Assembly (NCBI RefSeq): GCF_008014675.1
Contig: NZ_VOXD01000036.1
Location: 1 to 61,071 of the forward strand
Reading direction: 5' to 3'
Length of the DNA: 61,071 nt
Source: Neolewinella aurantiaca
GTDB taxonomy: Bacteria > Bacteroidota > Bacteroidia > Chitinophagales > Saprospiraceae
The notes under the pieces were generated by a model. It did no database searches. It was given only the letters and a program-made list of their open reading frames with translations, and was not told the DNA's origin. The position numbers and the translations under genes were made by a program. This document shows, one piece after another, positions 24,671 to 34,651 of this stretch (position 1 is the first letter of the stretch; every line of letters begins with the position of its first letter).

Positions 24671-25459
24671 ATGAAAATTTTGTACCTGGTGGTGGTCTTG
24701 CTGTTCGGCATCCCGGCGGCGAATTACACCTCTAAGATTCTGACCAGCCACTACGGCGAAAAGACAGCCGTACAGCCCGAAAATATACTGCTGGGTGTTG
24801 AAAAACGCATCAGTACCGCCATGACCCGCTCTTTCATGCGCCGCTCGCTTGCGCCACTGACTGCGATCCGAAAGGAAATCAGTCAGGTTGAGAGCCCCGA
24901 ACAGCAGCAACTGGTAACCTACTGGTTGGCACACACCGATTTTCAGATCGCGGTTTACTACCTGACGGCTAAAGACATGAAAGCCTGCGAGACCGTAATC
25001 AAAAGAGGGATCAGCCTCCTGGAAGGGGTGAAGAACAAGAACTCGGAAGAGTTGGCTTTGCTGGCCTACCTCCAAGGGTTCAGTATCCAATTCAGTAAAG
25101 GTCTGGGCGCAGCGAAAATATCCAAAAGGGCCAATGCCAATTCGAGCAACGCCGCCAAGCTCGATGCGGAGAATCTGCGCGCGCACTACGTGATGGGGAG
25201 TCTCAATTTTTACACACCAAAAGCTTACGGGGGAGGTAAGAAAGTCGAGGAACATCTGACCCGGGCCATTTCATTGCCCGCCAACAAACTTGGTAATCCT
25301 TACCTGCCAGGGTGGGGTAAAGCAGAAGCTTACGAGTTGCTGGTTCGTCATTACCGGAACACCTCGCGGGAAGACGAAGCTGAAATACTCCTTAGCGAAG
25401 GCCTTGAGCTTTTTCCCGACAACTACCTCCTCAACTCTCTGGCCGCCAAAGGGAAGTAA
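24671..25459 (+). CDS. Secreted paralog 4, TPR-like
   Basis: This 262-residue protein opens MKILYLVVVLLFGIPAANYT, a signal peptide or N-terminal anchor without lipobox. Conserved blocks include TRSFMRRSLAPLTAIRKEI, YWLAHTDFQIAVYY, NSEELALLAYLQGFSIQF, FYTPKAYGGGKK and YLPGWGKAEAYELLVRHY. I chose ATG 24671 because the upstream 29 codons are non-hydrophobic and unlike the paralogs. The TonB-dependent receptor starts 35 bases after its stop. Confidence 0.76.
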   Translation: MKILYLVVVLLFGIPAANYTSKILTSHYGEKTAVQPENILLGVEKRISTAMTRSFMRRSLAPLTAIRKEISQVESPEQQQLVTYWLAHTDFQIAVYYLTAKDMKACETVIKRGISLLEGVKNKNSEELALLAYLQGFSIQFSKGLGAAKISKRANANSSNAAKLDAENLRAHYVMGSLNFYTPKAYGGGKKVEEHLTRAISLPANKLGNPYLPGWGKAEAYELLVRHYRNTSREDEAEILLSEGLELFPDNYLLNSLAAKGK

Positions 25460-25494
25460 ACCTCGCTTTTTATTCACCAGCAAAACATCAAATC

Positions 25495-27657
25495 ATGATC
25501 TCACGCTACCGCATTCTTTTTTTCGTGCTGGTGCTGGCTATGGCTGGCAGCGTCGGTGCTCAAACGTCCTCCGGCACCATAACCTCGGACGGAACCCCCA
25601 TCTTCGGCGCTGCAGTGTACTGGGCTTCTCAACCAACCGGTGGTACCTTCTCGGGGGGTGGGGGAGTGTTTACGCTTAAACTCCCTGAAGGGGACTTTCC
25701 CGATACCCTCAAGGTGGAATACTTAGGTTTTGCGCCATCCAAAACCGTTTTTACCGAAGCTCCTACGGAGGACATCGCGGTTTCGCTGGAGACCTCCGCG
25801 ATCGCTATCGCGGAGATTGCTGTAACCGCAAACCGAACGGCGGGGCAGGTCTTTGCACCGGAGCAACTCCAGCAACTCGACATTTACCTGAGCCCCAACA
25901 GTTCTGCAGATCCACTCAAAGCGGTACAGAACGTAGCGGGAGCTACGATCACCGATGAAACGGCTAACCCTGTGTTACGGGGCAGTGGCGCGGGGCGGAA
26001 CCGGGTGTTGTTCAACGGGGTGCCGATTCGTAATCCCGTCCGTAATTCCACCATCAACGGGTTGGGCTATTTCAGCATCTTCAGTCCCGAATTTGTGGAC
26101 AGACTGGATGTTTACCCCAGTACCCCCCCACTATCGCGTGCTGCTACGGCAGGAGGGTTGATTGATATCCATTCGGTTAATAAACTGGAGGCAGAACAGA
26201 ATCAGGTCAGCTTGTCGCTCGCTTCGGTAGGAGGGTATTTTTCGCGCGCCATCAAGGGTGACGATGAGCATTTTGTTCAGGTTTACCTGAACCACCAGTT
26301 GTCCGGACCTTTCAAGGCGGCGAATGGTAACCGGTTTGACTTTCTGGAGGACTTTCATAATACGAACGTAGGCGTAAACTATCACCGTCCGTTAGGTAAG
26401 CACGCCCAGGTGAATGTGTTTTCGTCGGCGATGAAGGAAGGGAGTGAAGTTTTTGCCCCTTTCCTGAACTACGAAGGCACTGCAGTAAACAGCACCCGCC
26501 GTTGGTTCAACGTGGTCAACTTTCGCTACTTCAAGGGGCGCACTGCTATCAGTTTCAACAGCGGGACAAATTTTAATTCTCCGTATTATAAGTTCGGAAA
26601 TATCGAGGCTGACTACAGTGAGACGAACTTGCACCACGCATTGTACGTCGACCATTACGCGACTGATCGTCTGACGCTGCGGGCCGGTGTGTCAGCAGAG
26701 TACCATGATTATTCCTTTACCAACACTTACCCCCAGCGTTACTATGCCTTCAGACCGGAACACCCTACGGCAAACAATGATACCAGTATCAACCTGTGGC
26801 ATCCGGAGCTGATTCTTTACGCAGACTGGGAAGTGGCCGATAACCTGCAATTTGGAGCCGGCATCAGAAAAAATATTGCGATAGGCCCTGATGCCCGGTC
26901 TTACCTGGCCCGGCAGATCAGCCTTCGGTATGAGCCCCATCCCTCACACATGTTCTCTCTGGGGGGCGGGCGTTACAACGATTTTTTCACACCTAACGTA
27001 AACGTTCAGTCTTTTGAATTGCTGACCAGTACCCAATATGCACTGGAGTATACCTGGACCGCCGCTTCTAACTTCTCACTCTCTGCCGCGGTGTACCATA
27101 AGCAGGAAGAAGGGCTGGTAGATTTGAATCAGCCCGAAATCGGAGAGATTCAGATTTGGGGTGCAGAATTAGGTTTGAAGGGCAAAGCAGGTAAGAGGTT
27201 CAGCTATTTCCTGAACGTCACCCACCTCGATAAAAAGATCGATCTGGGAGAACAGCCGGTACCGGCGAGAGACGACCTCGATTACCTCGCAACCGGAGGA
27301 ATGCAATACCTCCATGAAAAACTTGGCGCGTTCAGCATCACGGTGAACGCCAGACCGGGCTTGCGCTATACTTCAATTACCGGTGGAGTTTTTGAAGAGG
27401 ACTTCGGTGTCTACCGTCCTGTTTATTCTCCGCAATCAAACGGAGAGCGATTGGATGACTACCGCCGGATCAGTTTCGGATATAGCCGGAGCTTCAAGCT
27501 TGGCCGGGACCTGAATTTTCTGGGCTTCCTCAACCTGTCTAACCTCGAGGGGCGGCAGAACGAGCAGACTCTTTACTACGATGAAAGCTACCAAACCGAA
27601 ACCCTTAATTATTTTCCCGGCCTTTCCCTCTATTTTGGAGGCATAATCAGCTGGTAA
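25495..27657 (+). CDS. TonB-dependent outer-membrane receptor
   Basis: This 720-residue protein has a signal peptide (cleavage near AGSVGA) and a carboxypeptidase-regulatory-like domain (about 25-110). A plug domain follows (LKAVQNVAGATITDETANPVLRGSGAGRNRVLFNGVPIRNP), then a beta-barrel ending in the strand FPGLSLYFGGIISW. Substrate specificity cannot be read from the sequence. It lies 35 bases after the fourth paralog, so it may be co-transcribed with it. Import or outer-membrane binding of the RiPP, a metal complex or a peptide is possible but unproven. Confidence 0.88.
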   Translation: MISRYRILFFVLVLAMAGSVGAQTSSGTITSDGTPIFGAAVYWASQPTGGTFSGGGGVFTLKLPEGDFPDTLKVEYLGFAPSKTVFTEAPTEDIAVSLETSAIAIAEIAVTANRTAGQVFAPEQLQQLDIYLSPNSSADPLKAVQNVAGATITDETANPVLRGSGAGRNRVLFNGVPIRNPVRNSTINGLGYFSIFSPEFVDRLDVYPSTPPLSRAATAGGLIDIHSVNKLEAEQNQVSLSLASVGGYFSRAIKGDDEHFVQVYLNHQLSGPFKAANGNRFDFLEDFHNTNVGVNYHRPLGKHAQVNVFSSAMKEGSEVFAPFLNYEGTAVNSTRRWFNVVNFRYFKGRTAISFNSGTNFNSPYYKFGNIEADYSETNLHHALYVDHYATDRLTLRAGVSAEYHDYSFTNTYPQRYYAFRPEHPTANNDTSINLWHPELILYADWEVADNLQFGAGIRKNIAIGPDARSYLARQISLRYEPHPSHMFSLGGGRYNDFFTPNVNVQSFELLTSTQYALEYTWTAASNFSLSAAVYHKQEEGLVDLNQPEIGEIQIWGAELGLKGKAGKRFSYFLNVTHLDKKIDLGEQPVPARDDLDYLATGGMQYLHEKLGAFSITVNARPGLRYTSITGGVFEEDFGVYRPVYSPQSNGERLDDYRRISFGYSRSFKLGRDLNFLGFLNLSNLEGRQNEQTLYYDESYQTETLNYFPGLSLYFGGIISW

Positions 27658-27737
27658 TGTCTCTGTTTTCACTGCTTTCCTGCCGTGTTGCGGAGAGGCT
27701 GGTTGTGACACATTCGTAATGTTTTACTATCTTGGTT

Positions 27738-27774
27738 GCCCTGCTGGTTCTTCGCCAGTAGGGCTCTTTGTTTT
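27738..27774 (+). terminator. Terminator after the TonB-dependent receptor gene
   Basis: GCCCTGCTGG pairs with CCAGTAGGGC (one G-T wobble), followed by TCTTTGTTTT. It marks the likely end of the RiPP-linked unit. Confidence 0.65.
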
Positions 27775-27797
27775 CGGTCTCACAAATCTGTTTTTCT

Positions 27798-29351
27798 TTG
27801 AAAAATATCCAGGAACTTATACGGCTCACGGAATCTATGTCAGCTTCGGCAGACTTGCGAAGCAGAAAGAAGAATGATAACAAAACGGGTAAGCTCTACC
27901 GGGCTATACTCAGGTACAGCGAGGCGGACGAAGATGAGATAGTGCGCAAAGTGTACGGAAAGAAGGCTGACGCCAGCCTGCCTGCCTACCGTAAATTGAA
28001 AACGCGCCTTCGGAATATCCTGGTGGACATTTTGCTGGATACCGGTGCTTCAGACAAGCCAAATTATACGAATTACGTAGAAACCTACCGAAGCCTTCAG
28101 CGGCAATACGCTTCGGCTCAGGTACTGATCAGTAAACGCGCGTACCAGAACAGTGCGCGGATCCTGGAAAAAGTATATCGGATCGCCCTGGATAACTCGA
28201 TGACCGAGCTGCTCTACCAGAGCAGTCAGTTGTTGGCAGGGATTTACCTGGGAATGATTGCCAACAACCGAAAATTTGAATTCTATACCCAGGCGGCCGC
28301 CAAACACCGACAGGAGTTTGTGGATCTGGGGCTGGCCACTGAGTGCTATTATCATTTCAAGTCGTTGCTCTATAACCGGACCTTGCCGATGGAGGAAATC
28401 GGCAAAATCGCCACCGATAAGGCTGCAGAAATGTCTGAGGTCTTTGAGCGCAACCATAATCTGCACAACATTGCCATTAAGTACCACGACTTAATCTGCT
28501 TTGGCCATTACCTGAGCGGGAACTTTGAAGCTTCCTTCAAGTATGCGGTAGCTGCCGAGCAACACCTGCTTGAGCTTGTAGATAAGACATCCAGGAAGCT
28601 GTACCCCTCACGGTTGATGCAGTTGAGGTCTCTGGGATTCTTAAACCGGGTAGTGGAAGGCGAAGAACTGCTTAACCGTTTGTTTGAAGATACCCAGATA
28701 TATTCGGTTGACTGGATCAACCTCGTTGAAGAAGAGCTTCTGTTTTTTGTCCGTTGCAAAAAATACCAAAAGGCGTTTGATGCCGCAATTAAAATTGACA
28801 GGAGAAGACTCAGGAATAAACTCTCAAATGAGAACAAGCAGATATGGGAGGTTATTGATGCTACTATCTACCTGTTGATTATCTGCGGTAGAATAGAATT
28901 ACCCGCAACGGACAACAGGTTCCGGAATTTTCGGGTGATCCGGTTCCTGAATAGCGTCCCTACTTACTCAAAAGAAAAGTGGGGAATGAACGTACAGATC
29001 CTGGCAATCCATACGATGTTGTTGATTCTTCAGAAAAAATACGATCAGGTGATTGATAGGGTAGAGGCGCTTGAAAAATACTGTAGCAGGCACCTCCGCA
29101 ACAACGAACGGTTGCGAGGGAATTGTTTCATCAAAATGCTTACTAGTGTGGTGAAGGGTAACTTCCACAAAGTGGCAGCCGAGCGCAATGCCAGCAAGTA
29201 CGTAAAACGCTTGCAAGGTACTCAGTCGAGTAATCTTGATCAGGCTGCGAATATTGAAATAATCCCTTATGAAATTCTATGGGAAATGCTTCTTGAAAAC
29301 CTGGATCAAAAGATCCATATAGTTCGTGTCCGGACACAGTCTTCAGCTTAG
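27798..29351 (+). CDS. Bacteroidota-specific helical protein of unknown function
   Basis: This protein of about 517 residues starts at TTG 27798 (MKNIQELIRLTESMSAS); ATG 27837 or TTG 27768 are alternatives. It is almost entirely helical, Leu/Arg-rich and without signal peptide or membrane helix. Blocks such as YRAILRYSEADEDEIVRKVYGKK and YRKLKTRLRNILVDILLD are followed by helix pairs that look TPR/SARP-like. Similar long helical proteins are common and uncharacterised in Bacteroidota. It follows the receptor terminator, so a link to the RiPP is not supported. Confidence 0.65.
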   Translation: MKNIQELIRLTESMSASADLRSRKKNDNKTGKLYRAILRYSEADEDEIVRKVYGKKADASLPAYRKLKTRLRNILVDILLDTGASDKPNYTNYVETYRSLQRQYASAQVLISKRAYQNSARILEKVYRIALDNSMTELLYQSSQLLAGIYLGMIANNRKFEFYTQAAAKHRQEFVDLGLATECYYHFKSLLYNRTLPMEEIGKIATDKAAEMSEVFERNHNLHNIAIKYHDLICFGHYLSGNFEASFKYAVAAEQHLLELVDKTSRKLYPSRLMQLRSLGFLNRVVEGEELLNRLFEDTQIYSVDWINLVEEELLFFVRCKKYQKAFDAAIKIDRRRLRNKLSNENKQIWEVIDATIYLLIICGRIELPATDNRFRNFRVIRFLNSVPTYSKEKWGMNVQILAIHTMLLILQKKYDQVIDRVEALEKYCSRHLRNNERLRGNCFIKMLTSVVKGNFHKVAAERNASKYVKRLQGTQSSNLDQAANIEIIPYEILWEMLLENLDQKIHIVRVRTQSSA

Positions 29352-29355
29352 TATT

Positions 29356-29511
29356 CTACAGGTGAATATCTTCGTTTACTACGTGGCCAAGTGCGTCCCA
29401 CTGTTCGGCAGCCCAGTCTGAAGCAACGGCAACCCAGTTGGCAATACTGCCGTAGATTGTTTCGAGGTAAGCGATGGTGTCGGGGGTGAGTTGGTCGAGG
29501 ATGGTATCCAT
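29356..29511 (-). CDS. Possible 51-residue small acidic protein
   Basis: The ATG at 29511 opens MDTILDQLTPDTIAYLETIY, and the frame ends VVNEDIHL before the stop at 29356. The composition is amphipathic and acidic, with three Trp and no Cys. Codon use looks like that of real genes, and the frame ends just past the stop of the convergent helical protein gene. No family was recognised and no ribosome-binding site is visible. Confidence 0.4.
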   Translation of the reverse strand: MDTILDQLTPDTIAYLETIYGSIANWVAVASDWAAEQWDALGHVVNEDIHL

Positions 29512-29519
29512 AATGCGGT

Positions 29520-30387
29520 GGTTTTGTTGTTTTGCTATGCTGTAAAATTGAGGCTAAAAAACCTCTTTCCCTTTGACACGATCCTGAAAAACGTCTTATG
29601 GTGTATAAATCAAATGCGCCTCTTTTTGTTATTGTTTTAACTGATTGTCAGTTATTTATGTGGGCGTGTTCTCCTTTTCATCAGACAAGTTTGTGGCGTA
29701 TCAGGCTTGTGAGAGCATTTGTAGGGATAATTTAGGTAGGCCGGTGGAGCTTTTCTGTAACGCCGGGCCGCTAATAATTATTTATTCACTGCCAGGGCCT
29801 GAATTGAGGGCAGGCTGCTTATTTGGCAAGATTGTCATGGGGTGTTTTCAGGGGAGAAACCAACCTCTGTTTTCTAACTGAAGACGATGTCGGTGAAGTG
29901 AATTGGGAAGCACAAAAAACGATCTGTCAACCTTGGTCTGAACTGGTTGAAATGTGCTCATTACCGGGGTAAGCGGAAGGTGGTTGATTGTACCTTTCCG
30001 GAAAGAATAAATTAATGATGTAGTACCGCTGAGGGTGCTCTGTTTTTGTACCCGTTATTATCATTTATGGGTTCCGAAACGGAAATATATTTTGGGGTAC
30101 AGGGTATATCTGAACCTGCTCAGGTCGGGCAGAGTCGTCGGGAAGGTCGCAAAATGCTTATAAGTAAATACTGGTGGCTGTGTGCTGCGTGGAAGTCTGA
30201 CTGGTAGCTTCTCTGGTTCCGCTCGGAGGCCGGTGTCCGGTAATCCATGCAGTCGTGCCTGCGGCACGGCTTGAACGTGGAGGATTCACGGGGCACGAGC
30301 GAGGCCGGGGAGGAATCCCCGCGTCTCGTATACTGATCTGTTGGTGATGCCAGGATGGCTTTAACCGGACCTGCCTGAAGGGGCCGT
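29520..30387. other. Long stretch without a supported gene
   Basis: The first half (29520-30060) is A/T-rich and contains only a weak 78-codon frame that I do not accept. The second half is GC-richer. A perfect small hairpin CGTGCC-TGC-GGCACG occupies 30254-30268, and 30295-30330 holds GGGGAGGAATCCCC inside a larger imperfect palindrome. It could hold decayed repeat DNA or an untranslated RNA. No RNA family was recognised. Confidence 0.45.
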
Positions 30388-31440
30388 TTAATCTAGTTTC
30401 GCCTGTCCTTTTGCGAGCATTGAAGCTTTCAGAGCCTTGCCGTACTTCTGTCCGTTGAACTGAGTCGTGATCTTCAGTTTGGCCTGCTCATCTTCGGGCA
30501 ACTCGATAAACTCTTTACACTGTGTGGAGCAGCAGTCGTTGAAGGCTTCAGCGCACTCTTCACACTGAACGAAAAGAATGTGGCAGGCTTCGTTAGCGCA
30601 GTCAAGTTGACGGTCAGATGGTTTGCCGCACTGGTGACAGTGAGCTACTACGTGTTCGCTGATCCGTTCGCCGAGGCGCTCGTCAAAGACAAAGTTCTTG
30701 CCGAAGTACTTATTCTCCAGGCCCAGTGCTTCGCACTGGCGGGCGTACTCAATGATGCCGCCGTCTACCATGCAAACGTTCTCGAAGCCGCGGTGAAGGT
30801 AGTAAGCGCTGGCTTTTTCGCAACGGATACCACCGGTACAGTACATCACTATCGGCTTATCTTTTTTATCGGCGAGCATGTCCTCCACTACGGGTAGGAG
30901 GTCGCGGAAGTTGGTGATGTCGGGGCGAATTGCACCTTCGAAGTAGCCTACCTCGCTCTCGTAATGATTGCGCATGTCTACAACGATGGTATCGTCCTGG
31001 TTCAGTAGTTCGTTGACCTCCTTCGCGTTGAGGTGGCGCCCACGTTTGGTGACGTCGAAGGTCTCGTCTTCCAGTCCATCGGCCACGATCTTCGGCCGAA
31101 CTTTTATCTTCAATTTAAGGAAGGATTCCGCTTCCGCTTCGATCGCGATGTTAAGGCGCATTCCGTCCATGAAATCAACGGCGTAAAGCATTTCTTTGAA
31201 GGCTTCAAATTTTGAAGCAGGTACAGATACCTGGCCGTTGATGCCTTCGGTAGCGATATAAACCCGCCCGAAAACGTCGAGTTGGCTCCACTGTACGTAG
31301 CATTGATTGCGGAAGTGCTCCGGATCGGGGATGTGCGCGTAGCGGTAGAAAGAAAAGGTTACACGCGGCTCCGTTTCCGCCTCGAGGCGGGCACGTAGTT
31401 CTTCGGGACTGAGGAGGTTGCGTAGTTTGCGCGTAGACAT
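30388..31440 (-). CDS. trhO: tRNA uridine(34) hydroxylase (rhodanese family)
   Basis: This 350-residue TrhO/YceA protein uses O2 to make 5-hydroxyuridine at tRNA position 34. The N-terminal acylphosphatase-like part (FSFYRYAHIPDPEHFRNQC, IATEGINGQVSV) precedes a rhodanese domain with DMRNHYESEVGYFEGAI and the catalytic loop CTGGIRCEKAS. A Cys-rich C-terminal segment (CHQCGKPSDRQLDC, CEECAEAFNDCCSTQC) probably binds zinc. Length and order match the family. Monocistronic. Confidence 0.9.
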   Translation of the reverse strand: MSTRKLRNLLSPEELRARLEAETEPRVTFSFYRYAHIPDPEHFRNQCYVQWSQLDVFGRVYIATEGINGQVSVPASKFEAFKEMLYAVDFMDGMRLNIAIEAEAESFLKLKIKVRPKIVADGLEDETFDVTKRGRHLNAKEVNELLNQDDTIVVDMRNHYESEVGYFEGAIRPDITNFRDLLPVVEDMLADKKDKPIVMYCTGGIRCEKASAYYLHRGFENVCMVDGGIIEYARQCEALGLENKYFGKNFVFDERLGERISEHVVAHCHQCGKPSDRQLDCANEACHILFVQCEECAEAFNDCCSTQCKEFIELPEDEQAKLKITTQFNGQKYGKALKASMLAKGQAKLD

Positions 31441-31780
31441 AACACTATTAATTTCGGAAGCGGCAAAATTACGGAAAATCCTGATGGCTTGTCAAGTGTC
31501 TTCGTAAATGTGACGTGAGCCAAACGTATGCACAGTTTGACGACGAGATGCCAGCCCTCCGCTTTCTGCCCGGCGAAGCCAGCCTCATTGATTGCTGGCG
31601 GTGTACATCCCGTAATTCAATGATCCGCCAGGGAAAGGTAAAAGAAAGGCGCTGGCCTTCCCGTTGAGCCGGGCCGCTGGGTACGGGAAAGGGCATCTCT
31701 CCTCGTCTCGCAGGCAAAGAAGACAGTTTGCCAGGCTTACCAGGCCTGATCGCTCTGGTATGCCCAGGTGAAGCGTTTAT

Positions 31781-31799
31781 TGCACCTGCGGTCGCGCCC
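31781..31799 (-). repeat. Dispersed repeat copy
   Basis: The reverse complement GGGCGCGACCGCAGGTGCA is an excellent match to the head. The tail (ATAAACGCTTCACC) has decayed. Confidence 0.75.
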
Positions 31800-31913
31800 G
31801 GTTACCGTATTTACTCCATAACAGCCTTGGCTTCTGAGAGGCGAACAGGAGGTCGAAGCTCTACTGCTTAGCGTTGGGTATAGCTGTTGTTGGAATGGAG
31901 AGCCGGAGTGATA

Positions 31914-31957
31914 AAATTAAAAAACCCGCTCCCGGGCCGAAGCTCAAGAGCGGGTTG
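31914..31957 (-). terminator. Terminator of the aconitase gene
   Basis: On the minus strand, AACCCGCTC pairs with GAGCGGGTT around a loop, followed by a T run (31914-31924 read in reverse). Confidence 0.75.
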
Positions 31958-31992
31958 TCTTTACTGCAGTTTTGATTCCGAAGAATACGCTG

Positions 31993-34269
31993 CTAGCTGT
32001 TGGTAAGCTCCTCCCGGATTTTATTCAGAGCAGAACCGGAACGGACCCACTCGATTTGAGCTGCGTTGTAGGTGTGAGCTACTTCAAATTCGTCGTTAGT
32101 ACCATCGTGGTGGTCCAGTTTGATGGTCAGGTTCTTACCTGGTGCCATCTGGTCAAAGTCCTTGATGGTAACAACATCGTCCTGGCGTACCTTGTCGTAA
32201 TCATCTTTGTCCACGAAAGTGAGGGCCAACATACCCTGCTTTTTCAGGTTTGTCTCGTGGATGCGGGCGAATGACTTCACGATAACCGCATTAACGCCCA
32301 GGAAGCGGGGCTCCATCGCTGCGTGCTCACGGGATGATCCTTCTCCCAGGTTCTCTTCACCAAAGACAACAGTCCCGATACCTTTAGCCTGGTAGGCTTT
32401 CGCGGAGTCCGGAACAGCTACGTAATCATTGACGACGTAGTTCAGCACCTTGTTCGGTTTGTCGTTGAAGAAGTTGATCGCACCCGTGTAACAGTTTTCA
32501 GAAATGTTTTCGAGGTGACCGCGGTACTTCAACCAAGGGCCAGCCATAGAAATGTGATCTGTTGTACACTTACCTTTCACCTTGATGAGGACCCGCATGT
32601 CCGTCATGTCGTCCTGAGTGATAGGAACGAACGGCGTCAGAAGTTGCAGGCGATCAGATGTTGGTGCTACGACTACTTCTACACCACTACCGTCTTCGGC
32701 AGGTGGGTTGAAGCCACGGTCTTCTACGTCAAAACCGTTTGGTGGGAGCTCGAATCCGGTTGGTTCGTCGAGCATCACTTCTTCACCCTTGTCGTTGGTA
32801 AGGGTGTCGGTCATCGGGTTGAAGTCCAGACGGCCAGAAATTGCAATTGCCGCCACCATTTCAGGAGAGGCTACGAAAGCGTGGGTGTTGGGGTTACCAT
32901 CCGCACGCTTGGAGAAGTTCCGGTTGAAGGAGTGGATGATGCTGTTCTTCGGTGCATTCATGGGGTCGTTGTAACGAGCCCACTGGCCGATACAAGGGCC
33001 ACATGCGTTGGTGAAGATTTTCGCGTTGAGGTCCTCGAAAGTCTTGAGAATGCCGTCACGCTCTGTTGTGAAACGAACCTGCTCAGAGCCGGGGTTAATA
33101 CCAAATTCTGCTTTGGTAGTGAGGCCTTTATCGACTGCCTGGCGGGCAATAGAAGCGGCCCTGGACAAATCCTCATAGCTGGAGTTGGTACAAGAGCCGA
33201 TGAGGCCCCATTCTACGTCAAGCGGCCAGTTGTTAGCTGTTGCTTTTTCGGTCATTTCTGAACCGGCAGATGTAGAGAGGTCCGGAGTGAAAGGTCCGTT
33301 AATCAAAGGCTTCAGTTCCGAAAGGTTGATCTCGATCACCTGATCGAAGTACTTTTCAGGATCAGCGTAGCACTCTGGGTCGGCAGTGAGGTGTGCCGCA
33401 ACTTCTTTTGCCGCATCAGCAACGTCCGGACGGCCGGTTGCCCGGAGGTAGCGGTCCATGCTTTCGTCGTAACCAAAGGTGGAGGTAGTTGCTCCGATCT
33501 CGGCACCCATGTTACAGATGGTGCCTTTACCGGTACAGCTCATGCTTTTAGCGCCTTCGCCGAAGTACTCAACGATGGCACCGGTTCCACCTTTTACGGT
33601 GAGGATGTCAGCTACTTTCAGGATAACGTCCTTCGGAGCAGTCCAGCCGGAGAGTTTTCCGGTCAGTTTGACACCGATCAGTTTTGGGTTCTTGAGTTCC
33701 CATGCCATGCCGGCCATTACGTCAACGGCGTCTGCGCCACCAACCCCGATAGCGACCATGCCCAGGCCACCAGCGTTTACGGTGTGGCTGTCGGTACCAA
33801 TCATCATGCCGCCGGGGAATGCGTAGTTCTCCAGTACTACCTGGTGAATGATGCCTGCACCTGGCTTCCAGAAACCGATACCGTATTTGTTGGATACGGA
33901 CTCAAGGAAGTTGAAAACTTCGTTGCTGGTATTGATTGCGTGTTGAAGATCAGCATCTGCACCAATTTTGGCCTGAATCAGGTGGTCACAGTGTACCGTG
34001 GAAGGTACGGCTACTTTATCACGACCGGCCATCATAAACTGGAGAAGCGCCATTTGGGCGGTTGCATCCTGCATGGCTACGCGGTCGGGCGCAAACATTA
34101 CGTAATCTTTTCCTCGGCCGTAGGTAGCCAGGGGGCTTTCCTCGTGGAGGTGAGAGTACAGAATTTTTTCAGTCAGGGTAAGTGGGCGCCCCAATTTTTC
34201 GCGGGCGGCGTTTACTTTGCCGGGTAGGTCTGCGTAAACCTTTTTGATCAGATCGATGTCAAATGCCAT
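31993..34269 (-). CDS. acn: Aconitate hydratase (mitochondrial type)
   Basis: This 758-residue TCA-cycle enzyme converts citrate to isocitrate through a [4Fe-4S] cluster. Cluster cysteines are visible in [14 protein letters not shown] and [13 protein letters not shown]. Substrate-binding blocks include [46 protein letters not shown] and [14 protein letters not shown]. The length fits the mitochondrial-type aconitase common in Bacteroidota, which is shorter than AcnA. It is a single gene with a clear terminator. Confidence 0.95.
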   Translation of the reverse strand: MAFDIDLIKKVYADLPGKVNAAREKLGRPLTLTEKILYSHLHEESPLATYGRGKDYVMFAPDRVAMQDATAQMALLQFMMAGRDKVAVPSTVHCDHLIQAKIGADADLQHAINTSNEVFNFLESVSNKYGIGFWKPGAGIIHQVVLENYAFPGGMMIGTDSHTVNAGGLGMVAIGVGGADAVDVMAGMAWELKNPKLIGVKLTGKLSGWTAPKDVILKVADILTVKGGTGAIVEYFGEGAKSMSCTGKGTICNMGAEIGATTSTFGYDESMDRYLRATGRPDVADAAKEVAAHLTADPECYADPEKYFDQVIEINLSELKPLINGPFTPDLSTSAGSEMTEKATANNWPLDVEWGLIGSCTNSSYEDLSRAASIARQAVDKGLTTKAEFGINPGSEQVRFTTERDGILKTFEDLNAKIFTNACGPCIGQWARYNDPMNAPKNSIIHSFNRNFSKRADGNPNTHAFVASPEMVAAIAISGRLDFNPMTDTLTNDKGEEVMLDEPTGFELPPNGFDVEDRGFNPPAEDGSGVEVVVAPTSDRLQLLTPFVPITQDDMTDMRVLIKVKGKCTTDHISMAGPWLKYRGHLENISENCYTGAINFFNDKPNKVLNYVVNDYVAVPDSAKAYQAKGIGTVVFGEENLGEGSSREHAAMEPRFLGVNAVIVKSFARIHETNLKKQGMLALTFVDKDDYDKVRQDDVVTIKDFDQMAPGKNLTIKLDHHDGTNDEFEVAHTYNAAQIEWVRSGSALNKIREELTNS

Positions 34270-34348
34270 GATGTGCTTTACGTTATACTTTATAATTTGA
34301 GTTCCGAATCAGATTCAGAACCACATTGTTCCTGTTCGGGAATTTGGT

Positions 34349-34366
34349 GGCGCGGCCGCAGGTGCA
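34349..34366 (+). repeat. Dispersed repeat, left member of an inverted pair
   Basis: The head GGCGCGGCCGCAGGTGCA is exact. The tail TGGAAAGGTATTGATAAGCA is recognisably the AAGAAGGTTGAAGGAGCA tail. Confidence 0.8.
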
Positions 34367-34598
34367 TGGAAAGGTATTGATAAGCAATATCTTTCTGGCC
34401 ATCGTTGAAAAACCCTACTACTACTACCCTAACAGCTTAGTTGGGGAAAAGTCGACAAATGTATCAAGATTCGTGCACTTTACGTAGGATCAACCTGTGC
34501 ACAATGGGGTATTGGCAGTCTTTGCGCCGAAAAACAACTAATTCGAATAGTTTAACCTGGGCTTGTAGTCTGAAAACGGGCATTTTGTAACCCGTCTT

Positions 34599-34619
34599 TG
34601 CATCCTGCGGCCGCGCCCC
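34599..34619 (-). repeat. Dispersed repeat, right member of an inverted pair
   Basis: TGCATCCTGCGGCCGCGCCC has the same extra base (ATGCA instead of GTGCA) as the pair at 1557/3041. The flank beyond it (CGAAATTATTCG) also resembles the flank at 3061 (TGAATTATTC). These copies therefore belong to one subfamily. Confidence 0.8.
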
Positions 34620-34651
34620 GAAATTATTCGACGGCGGTTTTACCGACAGAA

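Larger units (their letters stand above)
31441..31992. other. Intergenic region between trhO and aconitase genes
   Basis: About 550 bases without a convincing gene. It contains one dispersed-repeat copy (31781-31799) and the aconitase terminator. The one longer minus-strand frame is Arg/Pro-rich and shows no start or family support. Confidence 0.55.
34270..34651. other. Intergenic region holding an inverted pair of dispersed repeats
   Basis: This region upstream of the aconitase gene contains copies at 34349-34366 (+) and 34599-34619 (-), facing each other across about 230 bases. The enclosed DNA has no supported gene. Its short runs (TAGTTGGGG, CCTACTACTACTACC) show no other pattern. Confidence 0.6.

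Noticed and set aside
29645..29881. 78-codon plus-strand frame
   Set aside because: No family, no promoter and unusual residue use; likely chance in A/T-rich DNA.
31469..31717. 82-codon minus-strand frame between trhO and acn
   Set aside because: Arg/Pro-rich translation with no recognisable start or motif.
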